The translations under genes and the position numbers were made by a program. A model generated the notes under the pieces. It searched no databases, was not told where the DNA came from, and saw nothing but the letters and a program-made list of their open reading frames with translations. From NCBI RefSeq assembly GCF_018283675.1, contig NZ_JAGVRK010000001.1, positions 1,798,001-1,862,000 of the forward strand: a stretch of 64,000 nt of DNA, written 5' to 3'. The stretch comes from Metabacillus flavus (GTDB taxonomy: Bacteria > Bacillota > Bacilli > Bacillales > Bacillaceae). This document shows, piece after piece, positions 27,614 through 37,884 of this stretch (position 1 is its first letter; every line of letters starts with the position of its first letter).

Positions 27614-27653
27614 TAGACAAAGAGAGAGAATACCTCTTGAGGGGGACATAAGG

Positions 27654-29726
27654 ATGTCGGATTACCTGGTTATTGTAGAATCACCAGCAAAAGCTAAAAC
27701 AATTGAGAAGTATTTAGGGAAAAAATTTAAAGTGAAAGCATCAATGGGACATGTCCGGGATTTGCCGAAAAGTCAAATTGGTGTGGACGTTACACAAAAC
27801 TTTGCGCCTAAGTATATAACAATCAGAGGAAAAGGCGATGTATTAAAAGAATTAAAATCTGCTGCAAAAAAAGCTAAGAAAGTCTATCTCGCGGCTGACC
27901 CGGATCGCGAAGGTGAAGCAATTGCCTGGCATCTGGCACATAGCCTCGATCTTGATGTTCATTCCGACTGCCGGGTTGTCTTTAATGAAATAACTAAGGA
28001 CGCCATCAAAGAGTCCTTTAAACATCCGAGAGCGATCAATATGGACCTGGTGGACGCCCAGCAGGCGAGAAGAATTCTGGATAGACTTGTTGGCTATAAA
28101 ATAAGTCCGATTCTTTGGAAAAAGGTGAAAAAAGGCCTTAGTGCAGGCCGGGTTCAATCAGTGGCACTCCGTCTGATCATCGACAGGGAAAAAGAAATAC
28201 ATGCTTTCATACCTGAAGAGTATTGGACAATTGAAAGCCAGTTTTTCAAAGGCAAGGATCAATTCGAAGGTTCTTTTTACGGTATGGATGGTAAAAAACG
28301 CGAGCTTAAAACGGAAGATGATGTAAAAGAAGTGACAGCCCGCATCAAGGGTAATTCGTTTAATGTGGCGAATGTGACAAAGAAAGAGAGAAAGCGCAAC
28401 CCTGCGGTGCCGTTTACAACATCCACCTTACAGCAGGAAGCTGCCCGGAAGCTGAATTTCAGAGCCAAGAAAACGATGATGATTGCTCAGCAATTATATG
28501 AAGGAATTGATCTTGGCAAAGAAGGGACAGTCGGGTTAATCACATATATGAGAACGGATTCCACAAGAATTTCTGAAACCGCTCAAACTGAAGCAGCAGG
28601 ATACATTGAACAGCAATACGGACAAGACTATCTGGGTGTTAAGAAAGCCGCGAAGAAAAATTCCAATTCACAGGATGCCCATGAAGCCATTCGTCCGACA
28701 TCTACATTAAGAGACCCATCCTCCATGAAGGAATACTTGAGCCGTGACCAGCTCCGTTTATACAAATTGATTTGGGAGCGCTTCTTAGCAAGCCAAATGG
28801 CTTCAGCGGTGCTTGACACAATGAGCGTAGACTTAGATAATAATGGAGTTATCTTTAGAGCTACAGGGTCTAAGGTTAAATTTCCGGGCTTCATGAAAGT
28901 ATATGTTGAAGGTAATGATGATCAGGTTGAAGAAAAGGACCGCTACTTGCCGGAGCTTGCCGCAGGTGACGAAGTGTTTTCAAAGGATACGGAGCCTGCT
29001 CAGCATTTTACCCAGCCGCCTCCAAGGTACACCGAAGCACGTTTGGTTAAAACGCTTGAAGAACGGGGCATTGGGAGACCATCCACCTATGCGCCTACAC
29101 TGGATACCATCCAAAAAAGAGGGTACGTATCACTTGATAACAAGCGCTTTGTTCCTACGGAGCTTGGAGAAATTGTCCTTGAATTGATTATGGAATTTTT
29201 CCCGGAAATCATTGATGTCGAATTTACAGCCCGAATGGAAAACAGTCTGGATGAAGTCGAAGACGGCCACATTCAATGGGTGAAAATAATAGATGATTTC
29301 TACAAAGATTTCGAAAAACGGATCACCATTGCCGAAACCGAAATGGAAGAAGTGGAAATCAAACCGGAATATGCAGGTATAGACTGTGAAGAGTGCGGAA
29401 ACCCCATGGTCATCAAAATGGGCCGCTACGGTAAATTTATGGCATGTTCTAATTTCCCGGACTGCCGCAATACAAAGCCGATTGTGAAAGAAATCGGAGT
29501 ACCATGTCCTAAATGCGATAAAGGTAATGTTGTTGAACGCAAGTCCAAGAAGAAACGGATTTTTTACGGCTGCGACAGATATCCTGAGTGTGACTTCCTT
29601 TCATGGGATAAGCCGATCGCAAGGAACTGCCCGCGCTGTGAAGCCATGCTGGTTGAAAAGAAGCTGAAAAAAGGTGTTCAGGTTCAATGTACAGCCTGTG
29701 ATTACAAAGAAGAGCAGCAAAAGTAA
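27654..29726 (+). CDS. topA: DNA topoisomerase I
   Basis: Type IA topoisomerase that relaxes negative supercoils. The TOPRIM domain starts [15 protein letters not shown] (residues 8-22) and contains [15 protein letters not shown]; the catalytic tyrosine is Tyr298 in [14 protein letters not shown]. After about residue 570 come three C4 zinc-binding repeats ([24 protein letters not shown]). 690 residues, full length. The ATG at 27654 follows GAGGGGGAC. Upstream is an unusually long leader. Confidence 0.97.
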   Translation: MSDYLVIVESPAKAKTIEKYLGKKFKVKASMGHVRDLPKSQIGVDVTQNFAPKYITIRGKGDVLKELKSAAKKAKKVYLAADPDREGEAIAWHLAHSLDLDVHSDCRVVFNEITKDAIKESFKHPRAINMDLVDAQQARRILDRLVGYKISPILWKKVKKGLSAGRVQSVALRLIIDREKEIHAFIPEEYWTIESQFFKGKDQFEGSFYGMDGKKRELKTEDDVKEVTARIKGNSFNVANVTKKERKRNPAVPFTTSTLQQEAARKLNFRAKKTMMIAQQLYEGIDLGKEGTVGLITYMRTDSTRISETAQTEAAGYIEQQYGQDYLGVKKAAKKNSNSQDAHEAIRPTSTLRDPSSMKEYLSRDQLRLYKLIWERFLASQMASAVLDTMSVDLDNNGVIFRATGSKVKFPGFMKVYVEGNDDQVEEKDRYLPELAAGDEVFSKDTEPAQHFTQPPPRYTEARLVKTLEERGIGRPSTYAPTLDTIQKRGYVSLDNKRFVPTELGEIVLELIMEFFPEIIDVEFTARMENSLDEVEDGHIQWVKIIDDFYKDFEKRITIAETEMEEVEIKPEYAGIDCEECGNPMVIKMGRYGKFMACSNFPDCRNTKPIVKEIGVPCPKCDKGNVVERKSKKKRIFYGCDRYPECDFLSWDKPIARNCPRCEAMLVEKKLKKGVQVQCTACDYKEEQQK

Positions 29727-29727
29727 T

Positions 29728-29757
29728 GGTGAGCCCTTTTATGCTCACCTTCTTTTT
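29728..29757 (+). terminator. Rho-independent terminator after topA
   Basis: GGTGAGC and GCTCACC form a perfect 7-bp stem with an 8-nt loop, followed by TTCTTTTT. Confidence 0.8.
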
Positions 29758-29786
29758 ATTTAAACCCCATGAGGAGGAAAATCAAT

Positions 29787-31097
29787 ATGAGTCAGCAATC
29801 TACTGTTAATGTCATAGGAGCAGGACTAGCCGGGAGCGAAGCGGCATGGCAGCTTGCAGAAAGAGGAGTTAGCGTCAATTTATTTGAAATGAGACCGGTT
29901 AAGCAAACACCTGCACATCACACAGACAAATTTGCTGAGCTTGTATGCAGCAATTCACTAAGAGGAAATGCACTGACAAATGCTGTTGGAGTGCTTAAAG
30001 AAGAAATGAGACATTTAAACTCGGTCATTATTAAATCTGCAGATGATTGTGCGGTTCCGGCCGGTGGAGCACTTGCCGTCGATCGTCATGAATTCGCAGG
30101 GCTAGTCACAGATAGAGTAAAGAACCATCCGAATGTGACGGTTATGAATGAAGAGGTTACACATATCCCTGAGGGACCGACGATCATTGCAACAGGCCCG
30201 CTTACTTCAAAGGCACTGTCAGATGAGCTGCAAAAACTGACAGGTGAAGATTATTTTTATTTTTATGATGCGGCAGCACCTATTCTCGAAAAAGACAGCA
30301 TTGATATGGACAAAGTGTATTTAAAGTCCCGCTATGACAAAGGGGAGGCGGCTTATTTAAATTGTCCGATGACAGAGGAAGAATTTGACCGTTTCTATGA
30401 AGCTCTCATTGAGGCTGAAACCGTCCCATTGAAGGAATTTGAAAAAGAAATCTTTTTTGAGGGCTGCATGCCGATCGAAGTAATGGCTAAGCGCGGAAAG
30501 AAGACCATGCTTTTTGGACCGATGAAGCCTGTTGGACTGGAAGATCCTAAAACAGGGAGGCGCCCGTATGCAGTAGTTCAGCTTAGACAGGATGATGCAG
30601 CGGGTACCCTATATAATATTGTCGGTTTTCAGACACATTTAAAATGGGGCCCTCAAAAAGAGGTGCTAAAGCTGATTCCAGGTCTTGAAAATGCTGAAAT
30701 TGTCCGCTACGGTGTTATGCACCGTAATACATTTATTAATTCTCCAAAACTGTTAAAGCCTACTTACCAGTCCAAACACCGTGAAGATTTATTCTTTGCA
30801 GGTCAAATGACAGGTGTGGAAGGGTATGTAGAATCAGCGGCTTCAGGGCTTTTGGCCGGCATAAACGCCGCAAATCTTGTGCTGGGAAGAGAACTTGCTG
30901 TGCTGCCGCCTGAAACGGCATTAGGAAGTATGGCTAACTACATTACCTCAGCTAATCCGGACAATTTCCAGCCAATGAATGCAAACTTCGGAATCTTCCC
31001 GGAACTTCCTAAAAGAATCAAAGTGAAGAAAGACCGTTACGAGGCTTATGCAAACAGAGCGCTGGAAACAATTCAAAAAATTTCGAAAACGATTTGA
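29787..31097 (+). CDS. trmFO: tRNA (uracil-5-)-methyltransferase TrmFO
   Basis: Folate- and FAD-dependent enzyme forming m5U54 in the T-loop of tRNA (formerly Gid). FAD-binding [19 protein letters not shown] starts at about residue 9; [33 protein letters not shown] and [20 protein letters not shown] are family segments. The ATG at 29787 follows GAGGAGG at good spacing and gives 436 residues; the in-frame start at 29769 overlaps that site. Confidence 0.95.
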   Translation: MSQQSTVNVIGAGLAGSEAAWQLAERGVSVNLFEMRPVKQTPAHHTDKFAELVCSNSLRGNALTNAVGVLKEEMRHLNSVIIKSADDCAVPAGGALAVDRHEFAGLVTDRVKNHPNVTVMNEEVTHIPEGPTIIATGPLTSKALSDELQKLTGEDYFYFYDAAAPILEKDSIDMDKVYLKSRYDKGEAAYLNCPMTEEEFDRFYEALIEAETVPLKEFEKEIFFEGCMPIEVMAKRGKKTMLFGPMKPVGLEDPKTGRRPYAVVQLRQDDAAGTLYNIVGFQTHLKWGPQKEVLKLIPGLENAEIVRYGVMHRNTFINSPKLLKPTYQSKHREDLFFAGQMTGVEGYVESAASGLLAGINAANLVLGRELAVLPPETALGSMANYITSANPDNFQPMNANFGIFPELPKRIKVKKDRYEAYANRALETIQKISKTI

Positions 31098-31106
31098 TAT
31101 TCATTG

Positions 31107-31145
31107 CAAGGGCGATTACAATGTGATAACATTTAATCGCCCTTG
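31107..31145 (+). other. Perfect 12-bp inverted repeat before xerC
   Basis: CAAGGGCGATTA (31107-31118) and TAATCGCCCTTG (31134-31145) with a 15-nt loop. No T-run follows; the right arm abuts the xerC Shine-Dalgarno GAGGTGAAG. It may be a weak terminator, an attenuator or a translation-controlling hairpin. Confidence 0.7.
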
Positions 31146-31157
31146 TGAGGTGAAGAA

Positions 31158-32057
31158 ATGGATATTGTTAAGAAAAGTTTAATTTTGTTCGTAGAATATT
31201 TACAAATTGAGAAAAACTATTCACAATATACAATTGTGAATTACTCTGCAAATATTGAAGAATTTGCCCTTTTTATGCAAGAAGAGGGAATTGCGGGTCT
31301 TGATCTTGTGACCTACCAGGATATTAGACTGTATTTGACAAAGCTTCATAAAATGAAACTGGCAAGACGGACGATTTCAAAAAAAATTTCCAGTCTCAGA
31401 AGCTTCTATAAGTTTCTAAATCGTGAAAAAATGCTGAATGATAACCCGTTTGCTCTTGTTTCCCTTCCAAAGAAAGAGGGAAGGATTCCAGCTTTTCTGT
31501 ATGAAAAAGAGCTGGAACTTCTATTCACGGTTTCCGACCTCTCCACTCCGCTGGGCCAGAGGAATCAGGCGCTGCTCGAAATGCTTTATGGCACAGGTAT
31601 GCGGGTAAGCGAGTGTGCAGGGTTAAAAAAACAGGATGCGGATCTGTTTATGGGAACAGTTCTTGTGAACGGAAAAGGGAATAAGCAGCGGTACGTTCCG
31701 TTCGGCAGCTATGCACAGGATGCTTTAGAGCTGTATTTGAAAGATGGCCGCGAGCAGCTCATTCATAAGGCTGCACCTCATGATGCGATTTTTGTGAATA
31801 ATCGCGGAAATCCATTAAAGGCTGGTGGTATCCGGCATATCTTAAATGAGCTGGTGAAAAAATCAGCTGCAAACTTACATATTCATCCGCACATGTTCCG
31901 GCATACGTTTGCTACACATCTGCTCAATGAAGGTGCCGACCTGCGAAGTGTTCAGGAGCTGCTGGGTCATTCTCACCTGTCATCCACGCAAATTTATACA
32001 CATGTTTCCAAGGACCAGCTGAAGAAGACATATATGTCTCATCATCCTAGAGCGTAG
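31158..32057 (+). CDS. xerC: Tyrosine recombinase XerC (CodV)
   Basis: Site-specific recombinase that with XerD resolves chromosome dimers at dif. The N-terminal SAM-like domain (residues 1-90) is followed by the catalytic domain with Arg149 (GTGMRVSE), the His245-x-x-Arg248 box (HMFRHTFATHLL), His271 (LGHSH) and nucleophile Tyr280 (QIYTHVSK). 299 residues. It heads the xerC-hslV-hslU-codY set as in B. subtilis, where this gene is called codV. Confidence 0.94.
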   Translation: MDIVKKSLILFVEYLQIEKNYSQYTIVNYSANIEEFALFMQEEGIAGLDLVTYQDIRLYLTKLHKMKLARRTISKKISSLRSFYKFLNREKMLNDNPFALVSLPKKEGRIPAFLYEKELELLFTVSDLSTPLGQRNQALLEMLYGTGMRVSECAGLKKQDADLFMGTVLVNGKGNKQRYVPFGSYAQDALELYLKDGREQLIHKAAPHDAIFVNNRGNPLKAGGIRHILNELVKKSAANLHIHPHMFRHTFATHLLNEGADLRSVQELLGHSHLSSTQIYTHVSKDQLKKTYMSHHPRA

Positions 32058-32083
32058 ATTGTTGATTAGAGGAGGAATGGATC

Positions 32084-32626
32084 ATGAGTGAATTCCATGC
32101 AACCACAATATTTGCGATTCACCATAAAGACGGTTATGCGATGGCTGGCGACGGCCAGGTAACATTCGGCAATGCTGTTGTCATGAAACATACAGCAAGA
32201 AAAGTGCGCAGACTGTTTAATGGAAAGGTTATTGCCGGTTTTGCCGGATCTGTAGCAGATGCCTTTACCCTGTTTGAGATGTTTGAAGGCAGACTAGAAG
32301 AATACAATGGCAACCTGCAGCGTGCAGCAGTAGAGCTCGCTAAGGAGTGGAGAAGCGATAAAGTCCTTAGAAGGCTTGAAGCAATGCTTATTGTTATGAA
32401 TAAAGAAGATTTGCTTCTTATATCAGGCACTGGGGAGGTCATCGAACCGGATGATGGCATCCTAGCAATCGGCTCAGGAGGCAACTATGCTCTTTCAGCC
32501 GGAAGAGCCTTGAAGCGCTATAGCGGAGAAAGCTTATCGGCAAAAGAAATCGCTGAAGGAGCTTTGAGGATTGCAGGGGAAATCTGTGTGTATACGAATG
32601 GCAATGTGATTGTAGAAGAGCTGTAG
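32084..32626 (+). CDS. hslV: ATP-dependent protease peptidase HslV (ClpQ)
   Basis: Proteolytic subunit of the HslVU (ClpQY, CodWX) two-ring protease. In Bacillus this family keeps a short N-terminal extension and uses an N-terminal serine rather than threonine; here the start is [17 protein letters not shown], followed by the conserved [19 protein letters not shown] and [10 protein letters not shown]. 180 residues, full length. GAGGAGG precedes the ATG; hslU starts 16 bp after the stop. Confidence 0.95.
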   Translation: MSEFHATTIFAIHHKDGYAMAGDGQVTFGNAVVMKHTARKVRRLFNGKVIAGFAGSVADAFTLFEMFEGRLEEYNGNLQRAAVELAKEWRSDKVLRRLEAMLIVMNKEDLLLISGTGEVIEPDDGILAIGSGGNYALSAGRALKRYSGESLSAKEIAEGALRIAGEICVYTNGNVIVEEL

Positions 32627-32642
32627 GAAAGGATTGGTACCC

Positions 32643-34040
32643 ATGAAAAGCCAATTAACGCCCCGTCAGATTGTTGAACGGCTGGATCAGTACATTGTCG
32701 GCCAGAATGATGCAAAACGTGCAGTTGCGGTTGCTTTAAGAAACCGCTACCGCAGAAGTCTTCTAGATGAATCATTGAAAGATGAAGTGGTGCCTAAGAA
32801 TATTTTGATGATTGGACCTACCGGTGTAGGGAAAACCGAGATTGCGAGACGGATTGCCAAGCTTGTCGGGGCTCCATTCATTAAAGTAGAAGCGACAAAG
32901 TTCACCGAAGTCGGGTATGTAGGCCGTGATGTTGAATCGATGGTCCGGGATTTGATGGAGAGCTCCATACGCATCGTAAAGGAAGAAAAAATGAGTGAAG
33001 TAAAGGGCACAGCCGAAGAAAATGCCAACCGCAGGCTTGTTGAGCTGCTCGTCCCTTCTGCAAAAAAGAATCAGTCCAATAAAAATCCGTTTGAAATGCT
33101 TTTTGGCGGAGCTCAGGAACACGATCAGACGTCAGCCAATGATGATGATTCGAATCTGAGTGAAAGAAGGAAAAAAATCGCTCATCAGCTGGCACTCGGC
33201 GAACTTGAAGATCATTATGTAACCGTGGACGTTGAGGAGCAGCAGCCGTCTATGTTTGATATGCTTCAGGGCTCGGGTATGGAACAGATGGGCATGAACA
33301 TGCAGGACGCTTTCAGCAGCTTTATGCCTAAGAAAACTAAGAAGCGAAAGCTGACTGTGAAAGAAGCTCGAAAAGTTCTTCAAAATGAAGAAGCGCAGAA
33401 GTTGATTGATATGGATGAAGCCACACAGGAAGCAGTATCCCGTGCAGAACAATCCGGAATCATCTTTATTGATGAAATCGATAAAATCGCCAAGAAAAAC
33501 AGCGGCGGAGGCTCAGCTGATGTTTCAAGAGAGGGCGTTCAGCGTGATATCCTTCCAATTGTCGAAGGATCGACAGTTGTAACAAAATATGGATCAGTCA
33601 AAACAGATCATGTTCTTTTTATCGCTGCAGGTGCTTTTCATATGGCTAAGCCATCGGACTTAATCCCGGAGCTTCAAGGGAGATTTCCAATCCGCGTAGA
33701 GCTTTCAAAATTAAGTACAGAGGATTTTGTCCGGATCCTTGTTGAGCCTGACAATGCACTTCTGAAGCAATACACTGCTTTACTGGAAACAGAAGGTATA
33801 AAACTTGAATTTTCAGACGAAGCTATTCGTAAGATTGCGGAAGTTGCTTTTCAAGTGAATCAGGACACGGATAATATTGGTGCGAGAAGACTACATACCA
33901 TACTTGAACGGCTGCTGGAGGACCTATCCTTCGAAGCTCCGGATGTGACAATGGACAAAATAACGATTACACCGCAATATGTTGAAGAAAAGCTGGGGAA
34001 AATCGCAAGCAATAAAGATTTAAGCCAATTTATCTTATAG
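32643..34040 (+). CDS. hslU: ATPase subunit HslU (ClpY)
   Basis: AAA+ unfoldase that feeds HslV. Walker A is [12 protein letters not shown] (about residue 57), Walker [14 protein letters not shown], with the Clp/Hsp100 intermediate I domain between them, rich in acidic and Met residues. The C-terminus ends DLSQFIL, the tail that activates HslV. The ATG at 32643 ([15 protein letters not shown]) follows AGGAAAGGA and gives 465 residues. Confidence 0.96.
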   Translation: MKSQLTPRQIVERLDQYIVGQNDAKRAVAVALRNRYRRSLLDESLKDEVVPKNILMIGPTGVGKTEIARRIAKLVGAPFIKVEATKFTEVGYVGRDVESMVRDLMESSIRIVKEEKMSEVKGTAEENANRRLVELLVPSAKKNQSNKNPFEMLFGGAQEHDQTSANDDDSNLSERRKKIAHQLALGELEDHYVTVDVEEQQPSMFDMLQGSGMEQMGMNMQDAFSSFMPKKTKKRKLTVKEARKVLQNEEAQKLIDMDEATQEAVSRAEQSGIIFIDEIDKIAKKNSGGGSADVSREGVQRDILPIVEGSTVVTKYGSVKTDHVLFIAAGAFHMAKPSDLIPELQGRFPIRVELSKLSTEDFVRILVEPDNALLKQYTALLETEGIKLEFSDEAIRKIAEVAFQVNQDTDNIGARRLHTILERLLEDLSFEAPDVTMDKITITPQYVEEKLGKIASNKDLSQFIL

Positions 34041-34071
34041 AGATTGATTATTTTTAGGAGGAAACCCAATC

Positions 34072-34851
34072 ATGGCTTTACTAGAGAAAACAAGAACAAT
34101 CAATGCAATGCTGCAGAAAGCGGCAGGAAAGCCTGTTAACTTTAAAGAGATGTCAGAGATTCTTAGTGAAGTGATCGAGGCAAATATCTTTATCGTCAGC
34201 AGAAGAGGAAAGCTGCTTGGATTTGCCATCAATCAGCAAATCGAGCATGAACGAATGAAACAAATGCTTGAAGACCGCCAATTTCCGGAAGAGTATACAA
34301 AAAACTTATTCAAAGTTTCTGAGACATCCTCCAACCTGGATGTATTCAGCGAATATACAGCATTTCCTGTTGAAAACCGCGACCTTTTTAAAAATGGTTT
34401 AACTACCATCGTTCCGATTATTGGGGGCGGAGAGCGCCTGGGCACATTAATTCTTGCACGTCTTGAAGCTCAATTTGAAGATGATGATCTTATCCTTGCT
34501 GAATATGGCGCGACTGTAGTAGGGATGGAAATTCTTCGTGAAAAAGCTGATGAAATTGAAGTGGAAGCAAGAAGCAAGGCAGTTGTTCAAATGGCGATTA
34601 GCTCTCTTTCTTACAGTGAGCTTGAAGCGATTGAACACATTTTTGAGGAGTTAAATGGAAATGAAGGCCTTCTAGTAGCAAGTAAAATTGCAGACCGTGT
34701 AGGAATTACCCGTTCTGTGATCGTAAATGCACTTCGCAAGCTTGAAAGTGCTGGAGTAATTGAATCACGCTCCCTTGGTATGAAAGGAACATACATTAAA
34801 GTCCTTAACGACAAATTCCTCATTGAATTGGAACGTTTAAAATCAAATTAA
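34072..34851 (+). CDS. codY: Global regulator CodY
   Basis: GTP- and branched-chain-amino-acid-responsive repressor of nutrient-limitation genes. An N-terminal GAF domain (about residues 1-155) binds isoleucine/valine, and the C-terminal winged HTH ([20 protein letters not shown]) binds DNA. 259 residues, very close to B. subtilis CodY. In B. subtilis CodY represses the fla/che promoter located just downstream, so the position before flgB is functionally meaningful. AGGAGG precedes the ATG. Confidence 0.97.
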   Translation: MALLEKTRTINAMLQKAAGKPVNFKEMSEILSEVIEANIFIVSRRGKLLGFAINQQIEHERMKQMLEDRQFPEEYTKNLFKVSETSSNLDVFSEYTAFPVENRDLFKNGLTTIVPIIGGGERLGTLILARLEAQFEDDDLILAEYGATVVGMEILREKADEIEVEARSKAVVQMAISSLSYSELEAIEHIFEELNGNEGLLVASKIADRVGITRSVIVNALRKLESAGVIESRSLGMKGTYIKVLNDKFLIELERLKSN

Positions 34852-34854
34852 TGA

Positions 34855-34889
34855 AAAAAGGCACCCGTCAAGCGGGTGCCTTTTTATTT
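34855..34889 (+). terminator. Rho-independent terminator after codY
   Basis: A perfect 13-bp stem (AAAAAGGCACCCG with its complement), 5-nt loop TCAAG, and a T-rich tail. It separates codY from the fla/che operon. Confidence 0.93.
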
Positions 34890-34895
34890 TTGTGG

Positions 34896-34924
34896 TTCAA
34901 ATTAACTATAAAATATAGTAAAAT
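34896..34924 (+). promoter_or_regulatory. Probable sigma-A promoter of the fla/che operon
   Basis: TTCAAA (34896-34901) and TAAAAT (34919-34924) with a 17-bp spacer, 156 bp before flgB. GTTC-N8-GAAC at 34931-34946 would straddle the start site. No clean CodY box or sigma-D promoter was found by eye in the 34890-35079 gap. Confidence 0.6.
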
Positions 34925-35079
34925 AGTCCCGTTCAAAAAATAGAACAATATGAGGACGAAAATTTACAAGAAGTTCATAGACTTTGAGCCTATATAAACT
35001 TACAATAACAGTATGGATTTAACATAATTCGACATGAATAAGATACGAATGACTCAGAACTATTGTGGGGGTTTTAGCG

Positions 35080-35466
35080 GTGCTCTTCTCAAATACAATT
35101 AATTCTCTTGAAAATGCTCTCAAAACATCCAATATACAGCAAAAAGTAATCTCAAATAACATTGCCAATGCAGATACCCCTGGATATAAAGCCAAAAAGG
35201 TATCTTTTCAGAATGTTCTAAGCAGCGAGATGGATTCCATGAAGGCGACTAGGACGGATCAGAGACACTATGAATTTACCAATGCCTCCTCAGCTGGAGC
35301 AGTGATTAAAAATAAGAACAGTTCTTATCACCCGAACGGAAACAGTGTAGACATTGATCAGGAAATGTCCGATCTTGCAAAAAACCAAATTCAGTACAAC
35401 GCTCTTGTAGACAGATTAAATGGCAAGTTCAAATCGCTTCAAACAGTTTTAACGGGAGGGAGATAA
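35080..35466 (+). CDS. flgB: Flagellar basal-body rod protein FlgB
   Basis: Proximal rod subunit and first gene of the fla/che operon. The rod-family motif ISNNIANADTPGYKAKKVSF is at about residues 24-43. The GTG at 35080 (LFSNTINSLENALK) follows GTGGGGGT at 8-nt spacing and gives 128 residues; the earlier in-frame GTG at 35065 overlaps that site. flgC follows after 3 bp. Confidence 0.93.
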   Translation: MLFSNTINSLENALKTSNIQQKVISNNIANADTPGYKAKKVSFQNVLSSEMDSMKATRTDQRHYEFTNASSAGAVIKNKNSSYHPNGNSVDIDQEMSDLAKNQIQYNALVDRLNGKFKSLQTVLTGGR

Positions 35467-35469
35467 TGC

Positions 35470-35913
35470 ATGACCATTTTTAACAGCTTAAATACTTCTG
35501 CATCAGCTCTAACGGCACAGCGTCTGAGAATGGATGCTGTCTCCTCGAATATTGCAAATGCTGAAACGACCAGAGGCAAATTCGTTGATGGTGAGTGGCA
35601 GCCTTATAAAAGGAAAATGGTGGAGATAAAAGAGAAGGACAGCTTTTCCTCAATGCTTTCAAGGGCGGGAACCGGCCATGCAGGGAACGGAGTGCAGGTA
35701 ACCGAAATCAGTGAAGATTCTTCTCCCTTTAAATTAGTTTATGACCCTGCGCATCCAGATGCAGATGCTCAAGGATATGTGAAGATGCCGAATGTTGATC
35801 CGCTGAAGGAAATGACGGATCTGATCAGCAGTACGCGTTCATACGAGGCAAACGTAACCGTGTTTAATGCGTCAAAAAGCATGCTCTTAAAAGCATTAGA
35901 AATTGGAAAGTAA
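35470..35913 (+). CDS. flgC: Flagellar basal-body rod protein FlgC
   Basis: Second proximal rod subunit, 147 residues. N-terminal LRMDAVSSNIANAETTRG and C-terminal SSTRSYEANVTVFNASKSM form the paired helices of axial flagellar proteins. GGGAGGGAG precedes the ATG. Confidence 0.95.
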   Translation: MTIFNSLNTSASALTAQRLRMDAVSSNIANAETTRGKFVDGEWQPYKRKMVEIKEKDSFSSMLSRAGTGHAGNGVQVTEISEDSSPFKLVYDPAHPDADAQGYVKMPNVDPLKEMTDLISSTRSYEANVTVFNASKSMLLKALEIGK

Positions 35914-35924
35914 GGTGAAGATGC

Positions 35925-36224
35925 ATGATGAATGGAATTACCCCAATATCACTTCAAAATATTAGCATGACTGCGAATACTGCGGCACCAGCAAAAACAC
36001 AGGCTGGCCAATTCGGTGACATGCTGAAAAATGCTATGAATGAAGTAAACCGTACACAGCTTGAGTCGGATAAAATGACAGGAGCACTGGCAAAAGGGCA
36101 AAATGTGGAATTGCAGGATGTAATGATTGCCGCTGAAAAGGCAAGTGTAACTTTATTATCAGCAGTTGAAATGAGAAACAAAGCGATCGAAGCCTATCAG
36201 GAAGTAATGCGCATGCAAATGTAA
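35925..36224 (+). CDS. fliE: Flagellar hook-basal body complex protein FliE
   Basis: Joins the MS ring to the rod; 99 residues. FGDMLKNAMNEVNRTQLESD and QDVMIAAEKASVTLLSAVEMRNK match the FliE helices. Two adjacent ATGs (35925 and 35928) are possible; AAGGTGAAG suits either. Confidence 0.93.
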   Translation: MMNGITPISLQNISMTANTAAPAKTQAGQFGDMLKNAMNEVNRTQLESDKMTGALAKGQNVELQDVMIAAEKASVTLLSAVEMRNKAIEAYQEVMRMQM

Positions 36225-36279
36225 GATGACTTTCACTGTTTGCCAATGAGTCGTCATCAGAACCGGGGGAACGGAAAGA

Positions 36280-37869
36280 ATGAATCAAAAGCTTAGAGAA
36301 ATAGGTGAAAAAATCCTCCTGTTCTGGAGGGGGAAGTCAAAGGGTCAAAAAGGAATGCTGATTGGCAGTTTCCTTGCGGCGGTTATTCTGATTTCCGTCC
36401 TGGCCTTCTTTTTATCCAGGCCTAATCTAGTGCCTTTATATAAAGAACTGACTCTTGAAGAATCCGGTCAAATTAAAGAAACGCTTGACGGAAGAGGAAT
36501 TCAATCTGAAATTGCAGACAGCGGAACGACAATACTTGTTCCTGCTGAAATGGTAAACAGCCTAAAAGTGGACCTTGCAGCCGAAGGGCTCCCGGAGAGC
36601 GGTACCATCGACTATTCCTTCTTCGGACAAAATGTCGGATTTGGGATGACAGATAATGAATTCGATGTATTGAAACTGAAGGCAACACAAACAGAGCTTG
36701 CGAACCTCATTAAAGGAATTGAGGGAGTCAAAGACGCGAGTGTCATGATCAATCTGCCGCAGGATACGGTCTTTGTCGGAGAGGAAGCAGAACAGGCCTC
36801 TGCTTCCATAGTTGTGACGATGAAGCCCGGAAACAAATTGGATCAGACAAGAGTGGACGCTCTTTACCATCTGATATCCAAAAGTGTACCGAACCTTCCT
36901 GCTGATAATATCGTTATAATGGATGATAACTTTAATTATTTTGACCAAAATAAGGAAAATGATCCGACTGTGAGCAATTATGCAAGTCAGCACGATATCA
37001 AGAAGGGAATCGAGCGGGATCTGCAGCAGCAGGTGCAAAAAATGCTAGGTACGATGATCGGACAGGATAAAGTAGTCGTGTCCGTGACAACCGATCTTGA
37101 CTTTACTCAGGAAAACCGGGAAGAAAATCTGGTTGAACCGGTGGATAAAGAGAATATGGCAGGAATCCAGGTCAGTGCAGAGCGTATTTCAGAAGCCTAT
37201 ACAGGGGATGGTGCTCAGGCAGCTGGAGGTACGGCAGGGATGAATGAAGGCGACGTTCCTAATTATGAACAATCTGATCAAAATGGAAATGGGGATTACG
37301 AGCGGACAGAGGAACGAATCAACAATGAGGTTAACAGGATAAAAAAACAGATTGTTGAAAGTCCCTATAAAATAAGAGATTTAGGGATTCAGGTAATGGT
37401 TGAACCTCCTAATCCTGAAAATCCTGGATCCATTCCGCAGGAAAGAGTGGATGATATCAGACAGATGCTGTCTACGATCGTCAGAACGTCCATCAATAAA
37501 GATGCAAATGCTGATCCAATTTCAGATCAGGATATTGAAAGCAAGATTGTCGTATCCGTTCAGCCGTTTGCCGGAAAGATGAAAGCACTTGAAGATGCTT
37601 CATCACCCGCTGTTCCTATGTGGGTATATATTGCCGGAGGTGTGCTCCTGGCTGTCATACTATTGCTTATTTTCCTTCTCTTCAGAAAAAGAAGAAAAGA
37701 AGAGGATGAGTATGAGGAAGAATTGGTCACGGTTCCAATTAACGTGCCTGATGTGAATGAAGAAACAGAGTCAGAAGCAACGGTAAGAAGAAAACAGCTT
37801 GAAAAGCTTGCGAAAGAAAAGCCGGAAGATTTTGCGAAGCTTCTCAGAACCTGGCTCTCAGAAGATTAA
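36280..37869 (+). CDS. fliF: Flagellar MS-ring protein FliF
   Basis: Builds the membrane-embedded MS ring that houses the export gate and carries FliG. Transmembrane helix 1 is about residues 26-45 (MLIGSFLAAVILISVLAFFL), the periplasmic ring-building domains include LPESGTIDYSFFGQN and ASVMINLPQDTVFVGEE, and helix 2 is near residue 450 (WVYIAGGVLLAVILLLIFLL). The cytoplasmic tail ending PEDFAKLLRTWLSED binds FliG. 529 residues. GGGGGAACGG precedes the ATG. Confidence 0.96.
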   Translation: MNQKLREIGEKILLFWRGKSKGQKGMLIGSFLAAVILISVLAFFLSRPNLVPLYKELTLEESGQIKETLDGRGIQSEIADSGTTILVPAEMVNSLKVDLAAEGLPESGTIDYSFFGQNVGFGMTDNEFDVLKLKATQTELANLIKGIEGVKDASVMINLPQDTVFVGEEAEQASASIVVTMKPGNKLDQTRVDALYHLISKSVPNLPADNIVIMDDNFNYFDQNKENDPTVSNYASQHDIKKGIERDLQQQVQKMLGTMIGQDKVVVSVTTDLDFTQENREENLVEPVDKENMAGIQVSAERISEAYTGDGAQAAGGTAGMNEGDVPNYEQSDQNGNGDYERTEERINNEVNRIKKQIVESPYKIRDLGIQVMVEPPNPENPGSIPQERVDDIRQMLSTIVRTSINKDANADPISDQDIESKIVVSVQPFAGKMKALEDASSPAVPMWVYIAGGVLLAVILLLIFLLFRKRRKEEDEYEEELVTVPINVPDVNEETESEATVRRKQLEKLAKEKPEDFAKLLRTWLSED

Positions 37870-37884
37870 GGAGGAATGTGTTTC

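Noticed and set aside
27469-27651. 60-codon frame before topA
   Set aside because: It lies within the interspersed repeat and continues through the topA leader; no homology or good start.
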